Assembly: GCA_031425035.1 (NCBI GenBank) | Contig: JANPIN010000111.1 | Coordinates: forward strand, 19,161-83,160 | Source: M3007 sp031425035 | Lineage (GTDB): Bacteria; Bacteroidota; Bacteroidia; Chitinophagales; Saprospiraceae | DNA length: 64,000 bases | Direction: 5' to 3' | Part shown: positions 1-8,711 of the stretch, piece after piece | How positions within the stretch are numbered: the stretch's first letter is position 1 | Layout: every line of letters begins with the position of its first letter | Made by a program: the position numbers and the translations under genes | Notes under the pieces: model-generated | What the model saw: only the letters and a program-made list of their open reading frames with translations | The model's database searches: none | Told to the model about the DNA's origin: nothing

Positions 1-535
1 CGGTTTGGGTGCGCAACGGATGGCCTGCCGGCGCTAAGGGCGCAATGACCCGCCCGGTCGCGGCCGATAATCCCAGGCGGAAACGGGCCGCGTCGAAGTT
101 CCCGTTCTGCCGGAAGGTGCCGACGTTGTTGCTGAGCGAAAGGCGGCGGATCAATAAAAAGTCGTCAATAAAAGGGTTCGTTACGGTATCCTGCACATTG
201 GCGCCAAAGGCCCGTAACTGCACGGAATCGCTCACGGTATACGTCTGACCGTTTTGAATTAACTGAAATTCCGACAAATAGAAAACAATGCTGTTCAGCT
301 TGAACAGATGGTTCGTGTCGTAGGGCGCCGGGTAGGGTTTATTTTCCTGGAAACTGCCGGCGCCATAGTTCTGGACCACGTCCAGGATGAGCTGCGGATA
401 TTCACAACAGCAGTCTTTATCGGCGCTGGCATCGAAATTCGTGGCTTCTATGTCCAGACAGCCGGAAGCCGGTTCAAAACAGGCGCTTTGAATCAACAGC
501 ACTAAAACCAGTAAAGCGAATGGCAAACGCATCAT
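1..535 (-). CDS. MbnP-like lipoprotein, 3' part outside window
   Basis: This minus-strand frame stays open from the ATG at 535 to the window edge, so the C-terminal part is missing. The protein starts MMRLPFALLVLVLLIQSAC, a signal peptide ending in a lipobox-like QSAC, so it should be a lipoprotein. After a Cys-rich stretch (DKDCCCEY) comes a pattern of short beta strands including FKLNSIVFYLSEFQL, which resembles the copper-binding MbnP family, often found with di-haem peroxidases. The family call rests on this pattern only. A second ATG follows directly, so the start is 535 or 532. The neighbouring exonuclease gene is on the same strand but lies downstream of the window-side reading direction, its stop being 20 bases from this start; co-transcription from the exonuclease side (exonuclease first, then this gene) is possible. 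Confidence 0.6.
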   Translation of the reverse strand, partial: MMRLPFALLVLVLLIQSACFEPASGCLDIEATNFDASADKDCCCEYPQLILDVVQNYGAGSFQENKPYPAPYDTNHLFKLNSIVFYLSEFQLIQNGQTYTVSDSVQLRAFGANVQDTVTNPFIDDFLLIRRLSLSNNVGTFRQNGNFDAARFRLGLSAATGRVIAPLAPAGHPLRTQT

Positions 536-554
536 AATCAAGGGGCCTGGGCAG

Positions 555-1382
555 TTAACGTTGTTCCTTTTCCATCTCTTTCATCATCTGCCGGATGATC
601 TGTTTGACCTGCGAGGAAAATTCCTTTTCCAGGATCCAGTGGCCATAGTTTTTTTCTTTCCGCAGCACTTCTTTTACTTCCTGGTTCATGTATTTGCCAA
701 AGGTGAAAATGATTTTCCCATCGGGTTGCACCCGCAGTTTTTGCGTAGCGTCCAGGAAGTTGAGGTCATTGGTGAAGTCATGCAAAGCCTGCATATCGTT
801 CTTGATGGGCGCCGGAATGGCGTTGCCGTCTTCGTCGAGCAGATCTTTGCCTTCGTAGGCCACCAATTGGCCTTTAAACACTTCGAGCGTGGCGCGCACG
901 TCGGCCAGGGCATCGTGGGCATCTTCCAGTTCCCGGCCGCAGTACAGGCGATAGGCGGCGCGCAGGGTACGCGGTTCCATTTTATAAAAAATGCGCTGTA
1001 CGTCGATCAGGCGGCGTTTGCTCACGTCGAGCTCCATGCCGACCCGCGCGAATTCTTCCATCAGCATGGGAATATCGAAGCGGTTCGAGTTATACCCGGC
1101 CAGATCGGAAGCACCGATGAAATCCCAGATTTTCTGCGCCACCTGCCCGAAAGTGGGCTTGTTGGCCAGGTCTTTCGGGGTAATGCCGTGTATTTGCATC
1201 GATTCTTCGGAAATGGGGATACCCGGATTGATGAGCATGGACATTTCCGCTGGCGGCTCGCCGTTCTTATGCATTTTAACCATCGCCAGCTGCACAATGC
1301 GGTCGCGGATCACGTTGAGGCCGGTGGTCTCTACGTCAAAAAATACCAGGTCGCGGTCGAGCCGGAGTTGTACATCTTGCAT
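555..1382 (-). CDS. DnaQ-like 3'-5' exonuclease (DEDDh family)
   Basis: A 275-residue protein with the ribonuclease H-like exonuclease fold of the DNA polymerase III epsilon family. The Exo I motif is FFDVETTGL (D16, E18), Exo II contains NRFD (D103) and Exo III is HDALADV (H156, D161), giving the complete DEDDh metal site. Residues about 1-170 are the nuclease; a C-terminal 80-residue part (FTFGKYMNQEV and following) resembles a small domain appended to exonucleases in Bacteroidota. It probably removes 3' nucleotides in replication proofreading or repair; whether it works with a polymerase cannot be seen. An array of 7-base repeats begins 8 bases upstream of the ATG. The terC gene upstream is on the same strand. 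Confidence 0.85.
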   Translation of the reverse strand: MQDVQLRLDRDLVFFDVETTGLNVIRDRIVQLAMVKMHKNGEPPAEMSMLINPGIPISEESMQIHGITPKDLANKPTFGQVAQKIWDFIGASDLAGYNSNRFDIPMLMEEFARVGMELDVSKRRLIDVQRIFYKMEPRTLRAAYRLYCGRELEDAHDALADVRATLEVFKGQLVAYEGKDLLDEDGNAIPAPIKNDMQALHDFTNDLNFLDATQKLRVQPDGKIIFTFGKYMNQEVKEVLRKEKNYGHWILEKEFSSQVKQIIRQMMKEMEKEQR

Positions 1383-1390
1383 TAATAGGA

Positions 1391-1425
1391 ACGATGAACT
1401 ATAAACGATGAACTATGAACGGTTA
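1391..1425 (-). repeat. heptad array abutting exonuclease start
   Basis: Five consecutive 7-base units on the plus strand: ACGATGA, ACTATAA, ACGATGA, ACTATGA, ACGGTTA. The array begins 8 bases upstream of the exonuclease ATG (1382) and ends just before the terC stop, so it fills the intergenic space and would lie in the mRNA leader. Confidence 0.75.
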
Positions 1426-1433
1426 ATCCGGGC

Positions 1434-2321
1434 TTACTGCTGCTGATCTTCATTATCGAGCAGGTTGTCATCCATCAGGCCCCGCACCCGCGCCGTTTCG
1501 GAATAGCCATGGAGCTGTACCGGTTTTCGCGCTTTACGCATGCGAATGTTGAGCATTTCCGTGAAGAGCGAAAAGAAAATGGCGAAGTATAAATATCCTT
1601 TCGGTACTGACCCATCAATGAAATGGCCTAAGTGGGCTGCCTCCGCGATCAGTGAAAAACCGATCAGGATCAGGAAGGAAAGGCCCAGCATCTGCACCGT
1701 AGGGTGGTTATTGACGAACGCGCTCACCGGTCCCGAGAACAGCATCATCACCAGTACCGACATCACGACGGCAATGATCATCACTTCCAGGCTGTTCGGA
1801 ATACCGTTGGCAATACCCACGGCGGTCAGGATGGAGTCGAAGGAAAACACGATGTTGATCAGGGCAATTTGCAGAATCACCTGGTTGAGCGCCGTTTTTC
1901 CGCTTTTTACCTGCGGGTCGTCGTCTTCGCCTTCCAGTTTATGGTGGATTTCGGAGGTCGCTTTGTACAGCAGGAAAATACCCCCGATTAGCAGGATCAA
2001 ACCCTGTCCGTTCACAAACGGCGGCGTATGCTCGCCTGTCGTTTCATGCGATTCCAGCCAGGGCAGGTTGACGTAAAACAGGGGATCTTTCATGCCGATG
2101 ATCCAGGTTATACCGAACAGCAGCACGATACGCAGCAGCATGGCCAGCGCCAGACCGATGTTGCGGGCTTTGGGCTGCTCGGCGGCGGGAAGTTTGGAAG
2201 AAATAATGGACAGGAATATGATGTTATCGACGCCCAGAACGATTTCCAGAAAAGTCAGCGTCAGCAGACTGATCCAAAAAGCGCCTGAACTCAGATCTGG
2301 CATGGATAAAAGGTACATCAC
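1434..2321 (-). CDS. TerC family integral membrane protein
   Basis: 295 residues with about seven hydrophobic segments. The N-terminal stretch LEIVLGVDNIIFLSII is the TerC family signature, carrying the conserved acidic residues in a membrane segment, and a second copy occurs as INIVFSFDSILTAV. TerC/Alx/YceF proteins are linked to tellurite resistance and, in better-studied members, to manganese export. The C-terminal tail is polar. The first of two adjacent ATGs is used here; MPDLSSGAF six codons further in is an alternative start. A Bacteroidota-type promoter is visible upstream on the minus strand. Metal specificity cannot be judged from sequence. Confidence 0.88.
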   Translation of the reverse strand: MMYLLSMPDLSSGAFWISLLTLTFLEIVLGVDNIIFLSIISSKLPAAEQPKARNIGLALAMLLRIVLLFGITWIIGMKDPLFYVNLPWLESHETTGEHTPPFVNGQGLILLIGGIFLLYKATSEIHHKLEGEDDDPQVKSGKTALNQVILQIALINIVFSFDSILTAVGIANGIPNSLEVMIIAVVMSVLVMMLFSGPVSAFVNNHPTVQMLGLSFLILIGFSLIAEAAHLGHFIDGSVPKGYLYFAIFFSLFTEMLNIRMRKARKPVQLHGYSETARVRGLMDDNLLDNEDQQQ

Positions 2322-2358
2322 TGTTTAATATGGTTTAATAAGTGTAAAAATCAGGCCG

Positions 2359-2387
2359 CAAACCTACAGCTTTTCGGCGGAAGCCAA
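2359..2387 (-). promoter_or_regulatory. Bacteroidota-type promoter for terC
   Basis: Read on the minus strand: TTG (2387-2385, inside TTTG), an 18-base spacer, then TAGGTTTG (2366-2359), which matches the TAnnTTTG -7 element exactly. The gene starts 37 bases further on. Confidence 0.6.
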
Positions 2388-2483
2388 AGCGCGGGCAAAA
2401 CGGTCAACAACAAAAAATCGGACGAACGTCCCGGCGAGCCCGACGGTAGTCGGCGGACATTTCGATGCATTAAAATCGTTTGC

Positions 2484-2516
2484 TTGCCTATTGCTGCGAG
2501 GGACACCTTATTTTTG
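2484..2516 (+). promoter_or_regulatory. Bacteroidota-type promoter for Omp28-like gene
   Basis: TTG at 2484-2486, a 22-base spacer, and TATTTTTG at 2509-2516 (TAnnTTTG). Transcription would start near 2521, which favours the ATG at 2557 over the upstream in-frame ATG at 2491. Confidence 0.55.
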
Positions 2517-2556
2517 CCTGAAAGAAGCGTGCCTTCGTTTAAAAAAATGCTTTAAG

Positions 2557-3558
2557 ATGAAGAAAATATTTTTACTCCTGGTCAATGTATTGGTTATCAA
2601 TGCCTTGATCGCCCAAATTCCTGCCAAGAAATACGTGCTGCTGGAACACATGACCAATTCCAGGTGCTCCATCTGCAAGAGCAAGAACCCCGCATTCTAC
2701 ACCCTCATCAATCAGGCCCAGTACGCCGACGACGTGCACCACATCTCTTACCACCCCTCGGTGCCGTACAATACCTGCGTATTTTACCTGGCCAATAAAA
2801 TCGAAAACAATGCCCGGACGGCCGTGTACGGTGTGCAGGGTACGCCCCGCCTGGCGATCAATGGCACCCTGATCAGCGAGAACGGACCGCTCCTGCCGGA
2901 AGCGACCCTGCAGACTTACATCGATAAAACCAGCCCGGTATATCTCCAGGTGACGGAAACGGGTGTTGGCTCGGAGCGGGTGGCGGCTATATCGATCCAT
3001 ACAAAGGTGGCCACGCCGATCGAAGGCTATAAACTCTATGCCGCCCTGGTGGAAAAAACCATCAACCTGACCACGCCGAACGGAGAAACGCAGCACCACG
3101 ACGTGTTCCGGAAAATGCTTCCCGAGATCAACGGCATCGCCTATACGCCGGCCAGTGAGGGTCAGGAGGTGACCTTTACCTTCAATTACACCATTGATGC
3201 CGGCTGGAATGCCAATGAAATGTACGTCGTGGCTTTTCTGCAGAACCCGACCACCAAAGACGTGCTGAACAGCGGCACCAAGTTCGATCCGGCCGTCTCC
3301 GCTACCGGGGAAGTGGCCGTCACCAGACAGATACGTATTTTGCCTAACCCGGTCCGCGACCAGGCCTATGCCCAACTCGACGACGATCAGGCCCAACAGG
3401 TGGAGATTTTTGCCGTCAATGGTCAGCGGATTGCCAGCTCTTTTTCCAGCGAACAAAACACCGTCTCTATACCGACTGCGACCTTAACGCCGGGCATTTA
3501 CTTCCTGAAAATAACGGGAAAAAAAGGCGTGTACACGGGCAAGATGGTGAAGGAGTAA
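2557..3558 (+). CDS. Omp28-like secreted protein with T9SS sorting domain
   Basis: 333 residues. The start at 2557 gives a clean signal peptide (MKKIFLLLVNVLVINALIAQ); an in-frame ATG at 2491 lies before the likely transcription start. The mature protein begins with a thioredoxin-like segment containing C37 and C40 (CSIC) and a following cis-Pro-like GTPRLAING, as in Omp28-related outer-membrane proteins. The last ~80 residues (LPNPVRDQAYAQL, then a strand pattern ending GKKGVYTGKMVKE) form a T9SS type A sorting domain, so the protein should be carried across the outer membrane and anchored or released. The gene stands alone with its own promoter and terminator. Confidence 0.85.
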   Translation: MKKIFLLLVNVLVINALIAQIPAKKYVLLEHMTNSRCSICKSKNPAFYTLINQAQYADDVHHISYHPSVPYNTCVFYLANKIENNARTAVYGVQGTPRLAINGTLISENGPLLPEATLQTYIDKTSPVYLQVTETGVGSERVAAISIHTKVATPIEGYKLYAALVEKTINLTTPNGETQHHDVFRKMLPEINGIAYTPASEGQEVTFTFNYTIDAGWNANEMYVVAFLQNPTTKDVLNSGTKFDPAVSATGEVAVTRQIRILPNPVRDQAYAQLDDDQAQQVEIFAVNGQRIASSFSSEQNTVSIPTATLTPGIYFLKITGKKGVYTGKMVKE

Positions 3559-3592
3559 ACTTTTACTGTCAGGCTAAGGTTTGAAGCAAAAG

Positions 3593-3621
3593 GCCGGTTG
3601 TTGTAAACTACCGGCTTTTTT
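3593..3621 (+). terminator. intrinsic terminator after Omp28-like gene
   Basis: GCCGGT (3593-3598) pairs with ACCGGC (3610-3615), followed by six T. The same bases overlap the -33 element of the promoter for the downstream toxin-antitoxin pair. Confidence 0.65.
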
Positions 3622-3631
3622 GCTATTTTTG
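3601..3631 (+). promoter_or_regulatory. promoter of antitoxin/toxin pair
   Basis: TTG at 3601-3603, 20-base spacer, TATTTTTG at 3624-3631, an exact TAnnTTTG. Only 8 bases separate it from the ATG at 3640, which would make the transcript almost leaderless. Confidence 0.65.
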
Positions 3632-3639
3632 TAAACTAA

Positions 3640-3939
3640 ATGCAACATGTCATGGGAGAAACAATTGATAGTAAAAAAATACGGCTGGTTAAATACATTG
3701 CAGCGATGCAAGATGAAGATTTCATAGACCTTCTAGGTAGGCTGATCGAGCATACTCAATCGTCTGAAAAAAGCACTCGCAATAATTCATTGCAACCTAT
3801 CCGGGCAAGCCAAAGCATAGCGGACATGATACGGGAACAGAATTATACAGGTTTTGACCTGGAAAAATTCAATACACTTATCATGGAATTAGACATAAAG
3901 GATCAGGAAAATCAACTTCTTCAACAGTTAACCCCATGA
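3640..3939 (+). CDS. putative antitoxin of PIN toxin
   Basis: 99 residues, mainly helical and charged, with no DNA-binding motif that I recognise. Its role is inferred from context: it precedes a PIN-domain gene and the two overlap by four bases (ATGA at 3936-3939), the usual layout of antitoxin-toxin operons. The C-terminal part (FDLEKFNTLIMELDIKDQE) would be the toxin-binding end. The start may be 3640 or 3652 (MGETID). The gene is clearly more AT-rich than its neighbours, suggesting acquisition by transfer. Confidence 0.6.
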   Translation: MQHVMGETIDSKKIRLVKYIAAMQDEDFIDLLGRLIEHTQSSEKSTRNNSLQPIRASQSIADMIREQNYTGFDLEKFNTLIMELDIKDQENQLLQQLTP

Positions 3940-4394
3940 TATATATTCTAGACACAAATATCCTTTTACATTATATAAGGCAAGACAATATTGGTAAACA
4001 TATAAGCCGATTTTATGCTCCACATTGGAAAGAGCAACCTCCAATTTTATCTGTTGTCTCCATTGGAGAAATAAAATCGATTGCCAAACAGAATGCTTGG
4101 GGCAGTCCTAAAAATAGCATACTCGAACAACTTTTGCGTCAATTACTGCACGCTGATATTACAATGGATATAATAGAACGGTATGCTGAAATTGATGCTT
4201 ATAGCCAAAATAAACTTCTCGGCCAACCACTTGAACTTACTCCACGTAATATGGGTAAAAATGATCTTTGGATTGCGGCCACCGCTTCTGTATTAGGCGC
4301 AAAATTACTAACGACTGATAGCGATTTTGATCATTTAAGAGGATCGTATATAGATATAGAAGATATTGATACAGTCAGAGTTTACTCGGAGTAA
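3936..4394 (+). CDS. PIN-domain ribonuclease toxin (VapC-like)
   Basis: 152 residues with the complete acidic site of PIN nucleases: D6 in ILDTN, E45 in SIGEIKSI, D110 in KNDLWIAA and D128 to D132 in TTDSDFD. Such proteins cleave RNA with Mg2+ or Mn2+ and are restrained by the antitoxin encoded just upstream, whose stop codon overlaps this start. The helix length and the GKNDLWIAATA motif are typical of VapC. It ends 8 bases before the convergent BatA-like gene. The RNA target cannot be predicted. Base composition is AT-rich like its partner, so the two probably moved together. Confidence 0.85.
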   Translation: MIYILDTNILLHYIRQDNIGKHISRFYAPHWKEQPPILSVVSIGEIKSIAKQNAWGSPKNSILEQLLRQLLHADITMDIIERYAEIDAYSQNKLLGQPLELTPRNMGKNDLWIAATASVLGAKLLTTDSDFDHLRGSYIDIEDIDTVRVYSE

Positions 4395-4401
4395 GCCTTG
4401 C

Positions 4402-6453
4402 CTACACCTTCCACAACCTCAAAAACAGCACCTCCAGCGCCAGGAACAACAGGGCAAAAATGACGCACCAGCGCCACAGTACGATGCCCTGACTTTGTTC
4501 GTCGACCACCTGCGTGAAATTCGCTTCCGCATTTTCGTTCAGCACCTGCATATTCTTTGGTAAGCCCTCGGCCAGTGCATCATCGCTCCGGTAACGCAGG
4601 TCACTTTCTTTACGGTCGTAATTGAAGGCATATTCGGCCAGGGTAGTGTCGCTTTGTAAACCCAGGCGGTACCAGCCCGCATCGCGCACCTGCGTACCGG
4701 GCGTCATCAGGACTTTGGAACCTAATATACGCTGCTCGGGAATAAACTCCGCCCCCGAGGCTTCCGCTCCAGCTGCTGCGGTGGTGGAGCGCAGTTTGTA
4801 CACCGTTTCGCCACTGGCGGCTACCCGGTGCTGCGCTTCCAGTACTTCGTCGCGACCGATGGTGTAGGCAATCTGGCGGCCTTTCGTACCGGCAATCGCC
4901 ATACGGAAAAGCATGGGCACGAAAATCTCCCCGTTCCGCACCAGATCGCTGGTTTGCTCATTCAACGGGGCGGCGCAGCAGTACAGCGCACCGGCGCCCT
5001 GGCCAAATTTCACCAGCATGGCCGAGCCGTCGCGGTAGGTCAGAATATGCTCGCCGCGATTGGGGGCGAGGCGGAAATTACCCTGCGTCATAGGCAGGCG
5101 CAGGTTGGCGCTTTTATTCAAAAACACGTCGCGAAACACGAACTCTTCGGTATTGATCTGGCTGGCCTGGCGCTGCGTTGGTTCGAAACCACCGAGGGTA
5201 CCGCCTTCAAAATTCTGCAACAGGGTGTTGTAGGAAGTCAAATCGGCATTCTGGGGCGGAAAGACCAGCACATTGCCGCCGTTCTGGGCAAACGTCTTCA
5301 GTTCTGCGGCCAAACCGGAGGAAATGTTCGGCACTTCATGCAGCACGATCAACTGGTAATTGGCAAATTTGGAGTAGTCCAGCGCCCGGGCATCGGCATT
5401 CGTTAGTTGAAAATACTTCGCTCCGGCAAAAGCATTATTCAGGTACTTATTTTCGGTCAAACCATTGACCGACAGCACATTAATATGCTCGGCGACATAA
5501 AAGGAAAAGTAGTAATCGTCGTCAAACTGGATGGGGTAGTCCGTCACCGAAAGCTTGGATTCATGCCAGCCCGGGTGTAAAATATTAAAACCCACCGTAT
5601 CCAGCCGGGTGCTGCGGGCGGGGATACGCAGGGTGCCCACGGGTTTAGCCTGCCCGTCATGGTTCAGCGACAAACGCACTTCTTCAGCGGCCTCGTCGCT
5701 GCGGTTGGTGACCTTGACGAAGAGGCTGGCCGGCTGATTCAGGATCTGCACCGGGCTGTCGAACCACACGCTATCGATGGAAATGTTATTTTCCTGCACG
5801 GCCCGCATCGGTACGAGATTTACTTCCAGCAGGCTGTCTTTGAAATTAGGCAGGTCGGCGATGTTTTCCTGAAAATCGCTGATCACGAAGGCGACTTTGC
5901 TGTCCTGGGTCCCGGTATTCAGCGCCTGCTGCTGCCGGATGAGTACCTTGGACAGGTCACGGGTGGCCGGACTGGTCCGGATTTCCTCGATACGGCTGAG
6001 GGCATCGTCTTTGCTGATCAGGCGCTGGTCGCGGCCTTCGAAATCGTTGGTCACGATTTGAAACCGGTCGTCCACGGCGTAGGCGGCCACAATGTCCCGG
6101 GCGCGTTGTTTTGCCAGTTCCAGCAGCGGTGCGGACTTAGATAAAGCCGCCATACTGAACGAGTTATCTACAAATACGCTCACCGCTTTTTCGCCTTTTT
6201 TTACATTGGAAGAGAGCGGAATAAAGGGTTGCGCGAAGGCCAGCACCAGCGCGGCAATAGCCAGGCAGCGCATGAGCAGCACCAGCAGGTTACGCAGTTT
6301 CTGGCGGTTGCTGGTTTCTTCCTTCACCTCTTTCAAGAAGCGGACGTTGGTGAAATACACCTTTTTGAAGCGCCGGAAGTAAAAGAGGTGAATGACGACC
6401 GGAATGGCCAATACGGCCAGGGCGGTTAAAAAAGCGGGGAATATGAATTGCAT
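4402..6453 (-). CDS. BatA/VWA-domain membrane protein
   Basis: 683 residues. The N-terminus has two closely spaced membrane helices separated by a basic loop with FYFRRFKKVYFTNVRFLK, the BatA-type N-terminal domain of Bacteroidota. Then comes a von Willebrand A-like domain with VFVDNSFSM, a DxSxS metal-site motif. A large extracytoplasmic region follows (glutamine-amidotransferase-like fold possible around residues 330-440) and a last membrane helix sits at the C-terminus (WRWCVIFALLFLALEVLFL). Proteins of this class accompany MoxR/Bat operons in aerotolerance or envelope complexes, but no MoxR ATPase is in this window. A 7-base repeat array starts 4 bases before the ATG. Confidence 0.8.
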   Translation of the reverse strand: MQFIFPAFLTALAVLAIPVVIHLFYFRRFKKVYFTNVRFLKEVKEETSNRQKLRNLLVLLMRCLAIAALVLAFAQPFIPLSSNVKKGEKAVSVFVDNSFSMAALSKSAPLLELAKQRARDIVAAYAVDDRFQIVTNDFEGRDQRLISKDDALSRIEEIRTSPATRDLSKVLIRQQQALNTGTQDSKVAFVISDFQENIADLPNFKDSLLEVNLVPMRAVQENNISIDSVWFDSPVQILNQPASLFVKVTNRSDEAAEEVRLSLNHDGQAKPVGTLRIPARSTRLDTVGFNILHPGWHESKLSVTDYPIQFDDDYYFSFYVAEHINVLSVNGLTENKYLNNAFAGAKYFQLTNADARALDYSKFANYQLIVLHEVPNISSGLAAELKTFAQNGGNVLVFPPQNADLTSYNTLLQNFEGGTLGGFEPTQRQASQINTEEFVFRDVFLNKSANLRLPMTQGNFRLAPNRGEHILTYRDGSAMLVKFGQGAGALYCCAAPLNEQTSDLVRNGEIFVPMLFRMAIAGTKGRQIAYTIGRDEVLEAQHRVAASGETVYKLRSTTAAAGAEASGAEFIPEQRILGSKVLMTPGTQVRDAGWYRLGLQSDTTLAEYAFNYDRKESDLRYRSDDALAEGLPKNMQVLNENAEANFTQVVDEQSQGIVLWRWCVIFALLFLALEVLFLRLWKV

Positions 6454-6457
6454 GGTC

Positions 6458-6492
6458 GAATGCGGAATGCGGAGTACGGAATGCGGAATATG
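6458..6492 (-). repeat. heptad array abutting BatA-like start
   Basis: Five 7-base units on the plus strand: GAATGCG, GAATGCG, GAGTACG, GAATGCG, GAATATG. It starts 4 bases upstream of the ATG at 6453 and would lie in the mRNA leader. Confidence 0.75.
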
Positions 6493-6673
6493 GCTGCGGG
6501 CTGAACACTATGTAGAGCCGGGCCATGTATTCCGTGCATGCTCTTAGACGGTTTTTTGCCTAAAATGTTTTAACGGGGGCAAAAATGGGAATTTTAACAG
6601 ACAGGGCCGCCAACTTTTGCAAAAAGACCTCGTTCTTCTCCCACCAAATCCGGTTCACCATCAACTTTTGCAC

Positions 6674-8317
6674 ATGCAGAAACCTTTCCTCCCTGCCTGC
6701 GGGCATTTTTTTCATCTTCTATTACTCCCGTCCGCCTTACTGGCCGCTTTCAGCGCCCAGGCGCAAACGAGTATTACCTGGGCGCAGGACATTGCCCCTA
6801 TTTTATACGAAAACTGCGTCTCCTGCCATCGCGCGGGACAGATCGCGCCCTTTGAACTGGTCACTTACCAGGATGCTTATAACCAGGCCTCCAGCATTCT
6901 GGAAGACGTGGAACAAGGCATCATGCCCCCCTGGCCGCCCGATCCAACCTACCGGCATTTTGTACAGGAGCGTATTTTGACTGCGGAAGAAAAGGCCAAA
7001 ATTACCGCCTGGGTCGATCAGGGCGCTCCGGAAGGCAACCCCGCCCTGGCGCCGCCCGTACCGGCTTTTCCCAGCGGCGGACAATTCGGACCGCCCGACA
7101 TCAAGTGGCAAATTCCGACTTACACGGTCAATATGCCGGCCGGTGGCGACGATCTGTACCGCTGTTTCGTTATTCATAACACCCTGACGGACACGGCTTT
7201 TATGCGCCTGATGGAAGTCGTACCCGGTAACCGCAGCATTGTGCACCACATCCTGGTGTATCAGGATACGAGCAGTAAATCCGCTACGGCCGACGCGCTG
7301 GATCCGGGACCTGGCTTCACGTCACTGGGGCCGGACGGTATTCTCATCGGCGAATGGGTGCCGGGCCAGAAATTCCTGCCGAGTCCGGACAACATGGCCT
7401 ACCGCATTTACCCCGGTTCGGATATTGTGGTGCAGGTGCACTACCCGCAGGGCTCGCAGGGCCAGGTGGACAGTTCCTATCTGAACGTTTACCTGACCGG
7501 CCAGAACACCAGTGCCGGCATTCGCGAACTGTATACCTCTTCACCGCTCAACTACCTGTTTCCGCCCTGGCTGGCCTGGCTGACGAATTCCTCGATCGAT
7601 CCCTATCCGCTGCAGATTCCCGCCAATACGCAACAGGAATTTACCGCTAAATACACCGTGCCGATCGATGTGTCGGTGCTGGGCGTGAGTCCGCATGCGC
7701 ACTATATTAACAAAAGCTTCGAGGTGTTCGGGGTGACGCCGCTGGGCAACATCATCAACTTTATTAAAATTCCGGACTGGGAGTTTCACTGGCAGGGCTT
7801 TTACTACTACCCGAAACCGGTGAAAGTGCCGGCGGGGACTGTGTTGTACGCGAAGACGGTGTACGATAATACGGTGGAAAACGACGAAAATCCCTTCTTC
7901 CCGCCGCAGGATGTGGCCGCCGGCGAAGCCACGACCGAAGAAATGCTGCTCGTGTATTTCACCTATATGTTTTATCAGCCCGGCGATGAGAATCTGGTGC
8001 TGTACGATAGCACCATCTATACCGCCACGCATCAACCGGGACTGACCAATGCCGGGGTCGACCTGCACTGTGTACCCAACCCGGCCAGCAGCAGCGTACA
8101 GATTGTTTGCGAGCTGCCCGGCGATCTGGCCTTGCAGCGACTGGAAATAGTGGATCTACAGGGCCGGGTGATGGCCCAAATTGCCGTGCCGGAAGGGCAA
8201 AAAGGCCGCCAGGTGCTCACTTGCCCGGTTCAGCACTATGCGCCGGGCGCCTATTTTGCGCGGCTGACCACGGAGCGCGGAACGTTGAGCCGGCAGTTTA
8301 TGGTGCAACACGAATAG
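6674..8317 (+). CDS. cytochrome c / copper monooxygenase-like T9SS protein
   Basis: 547 residues. The ATG at 6674 is chosen because it follows a near-consensus -7 element (AACTTTTG, ending 6670) and gives a signal peptide to about residue 31. A haem c site CVSCH (C48, C51, H52) lies in a short cytochrome-like domain. The central part has NRSIVHHILVY and, later, SPHAHYINKS, histidine clusters like the copper sites of the peptidylglycine monooxygenase / ascorbate-dependent monooxygenase family. The last ~80 residues are a T9SS type A sorting domain. It probably works as a cell-surface or secreted redox enzyme; the substrate is unknown. It stands alone, divergent from the BatA-like gene. Confidence 0.8.
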   Translation: MQKPFLPACGHFFHLLLLPSALLAAFSAQAQTSITWAQDIAPILYENCVSCHRAGQIAPFELVTYQDAYNQASSILEDVEQGIMPPWPPDPTYRHFVQERILTAEEKAKITAWVDQGAPEGNPALAPPVPAFPSGGQFGPPDIKWQIPTYTVNMPAGGDDLYRCFVIHNTLTDTAFMRLMEVVPGNRSIVHHILVYQDTSSKSATADALDPGPGFTSLGPDGILIGEWVPGQKFLPSPDNMAYRIYPGSDIVVQVHYPQGSQGQVDSSYLNVYLTGQNTSAGIRELYTSSPLNYLFPPWLAWLTNSSIDPYPLQIPANTQQEFTAKYTVPIDVSVLGVSPHAHYINKSFEVFGVTPLGNIINFIKIPDWEFHWQGFYYYPKPVKVPAGTVLYAKTVYDNTVENDENPFFPPQDVAAGEATTEEMLLVYFTYMFYQPGDENLVLYDSTIYTATHQPGLTNAGVDLHCVPNPASSSVQIVCELPGDLALQRLEIVDLQGRVMAQIAVPEGQKGRQVLTCPVQHYAPGAYFARLTTERGTLSRQFMVQHE

Positions 8318-8328
8318 TTATTCACTGC

Positions 8329-8661
8329 GACGAGGCTGTCTCATAAGTACCGTTTAGAGGGGTTTAGGTGCTAACGATTACCCACAAAACCACCAAATTG
8401 ATTTTTTTTGATAACTCTCTAAAAATCAAAATCTTGTATGGATTATTGGAACGCGGATTATACGGATTGAACGGATTTTCACAGATTTATTTCCGGAAGC
8501 TTCTTGCGGTTTGGGATGGAACGAAAGCAAAAAATCCGTTTTAATCCGCGTAATCCGTTTCATCCGCGTTCCAATTGCTCTACGGTTAACGCTTTGGGGA
8601 TTTTGTGGGTAATCGTTAGCCTCTAAACCCCTCTAAACCAGACTTGTGAGACAGCCTCGTC
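8329..8661. mobile_element. MITE-like element with long terminal inverted repeats
   Basis: A 333-bp non-coding element in the stretch between the cytochrome-like gene and thyA. The outermost 15 bases GACGAGGCTGTCTCA (8329-8343) are the exact reverse complement of 8647-8661, and the match continues with few mismatches for about 55 bases (GTTTAGAGGGGTTTAG, then CTAACGATTACCCACAAAA). A second inner inverted repeat (ATTGGAACGCGGAT at 8445-8458 with 8562-8575) brackets degenerate CGGATT/AATCCG units. The whole element could fold into one long hairpin. No transposase is encoded and no clear target-site duplication is seen. A decayed relative is at 39042-39150. Confidence 0.75.
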
Positions 8662-8711
8662 ATGGTGAAAATTCTTCCTATGGTCTCCACTTTTTTTCAT
8701 CTTTGCAGACT

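Noticed and set aside
561..1385. 274-residue frame opposite the exonuclease gene
   Set aside because: It mirrors the complementary strand of a conserved gene and has no domain of its own; the same applies to long frames opposite E2 (15611-16783), the permease gene (30235-31287) and the Omp28-like gene (2572-3456).
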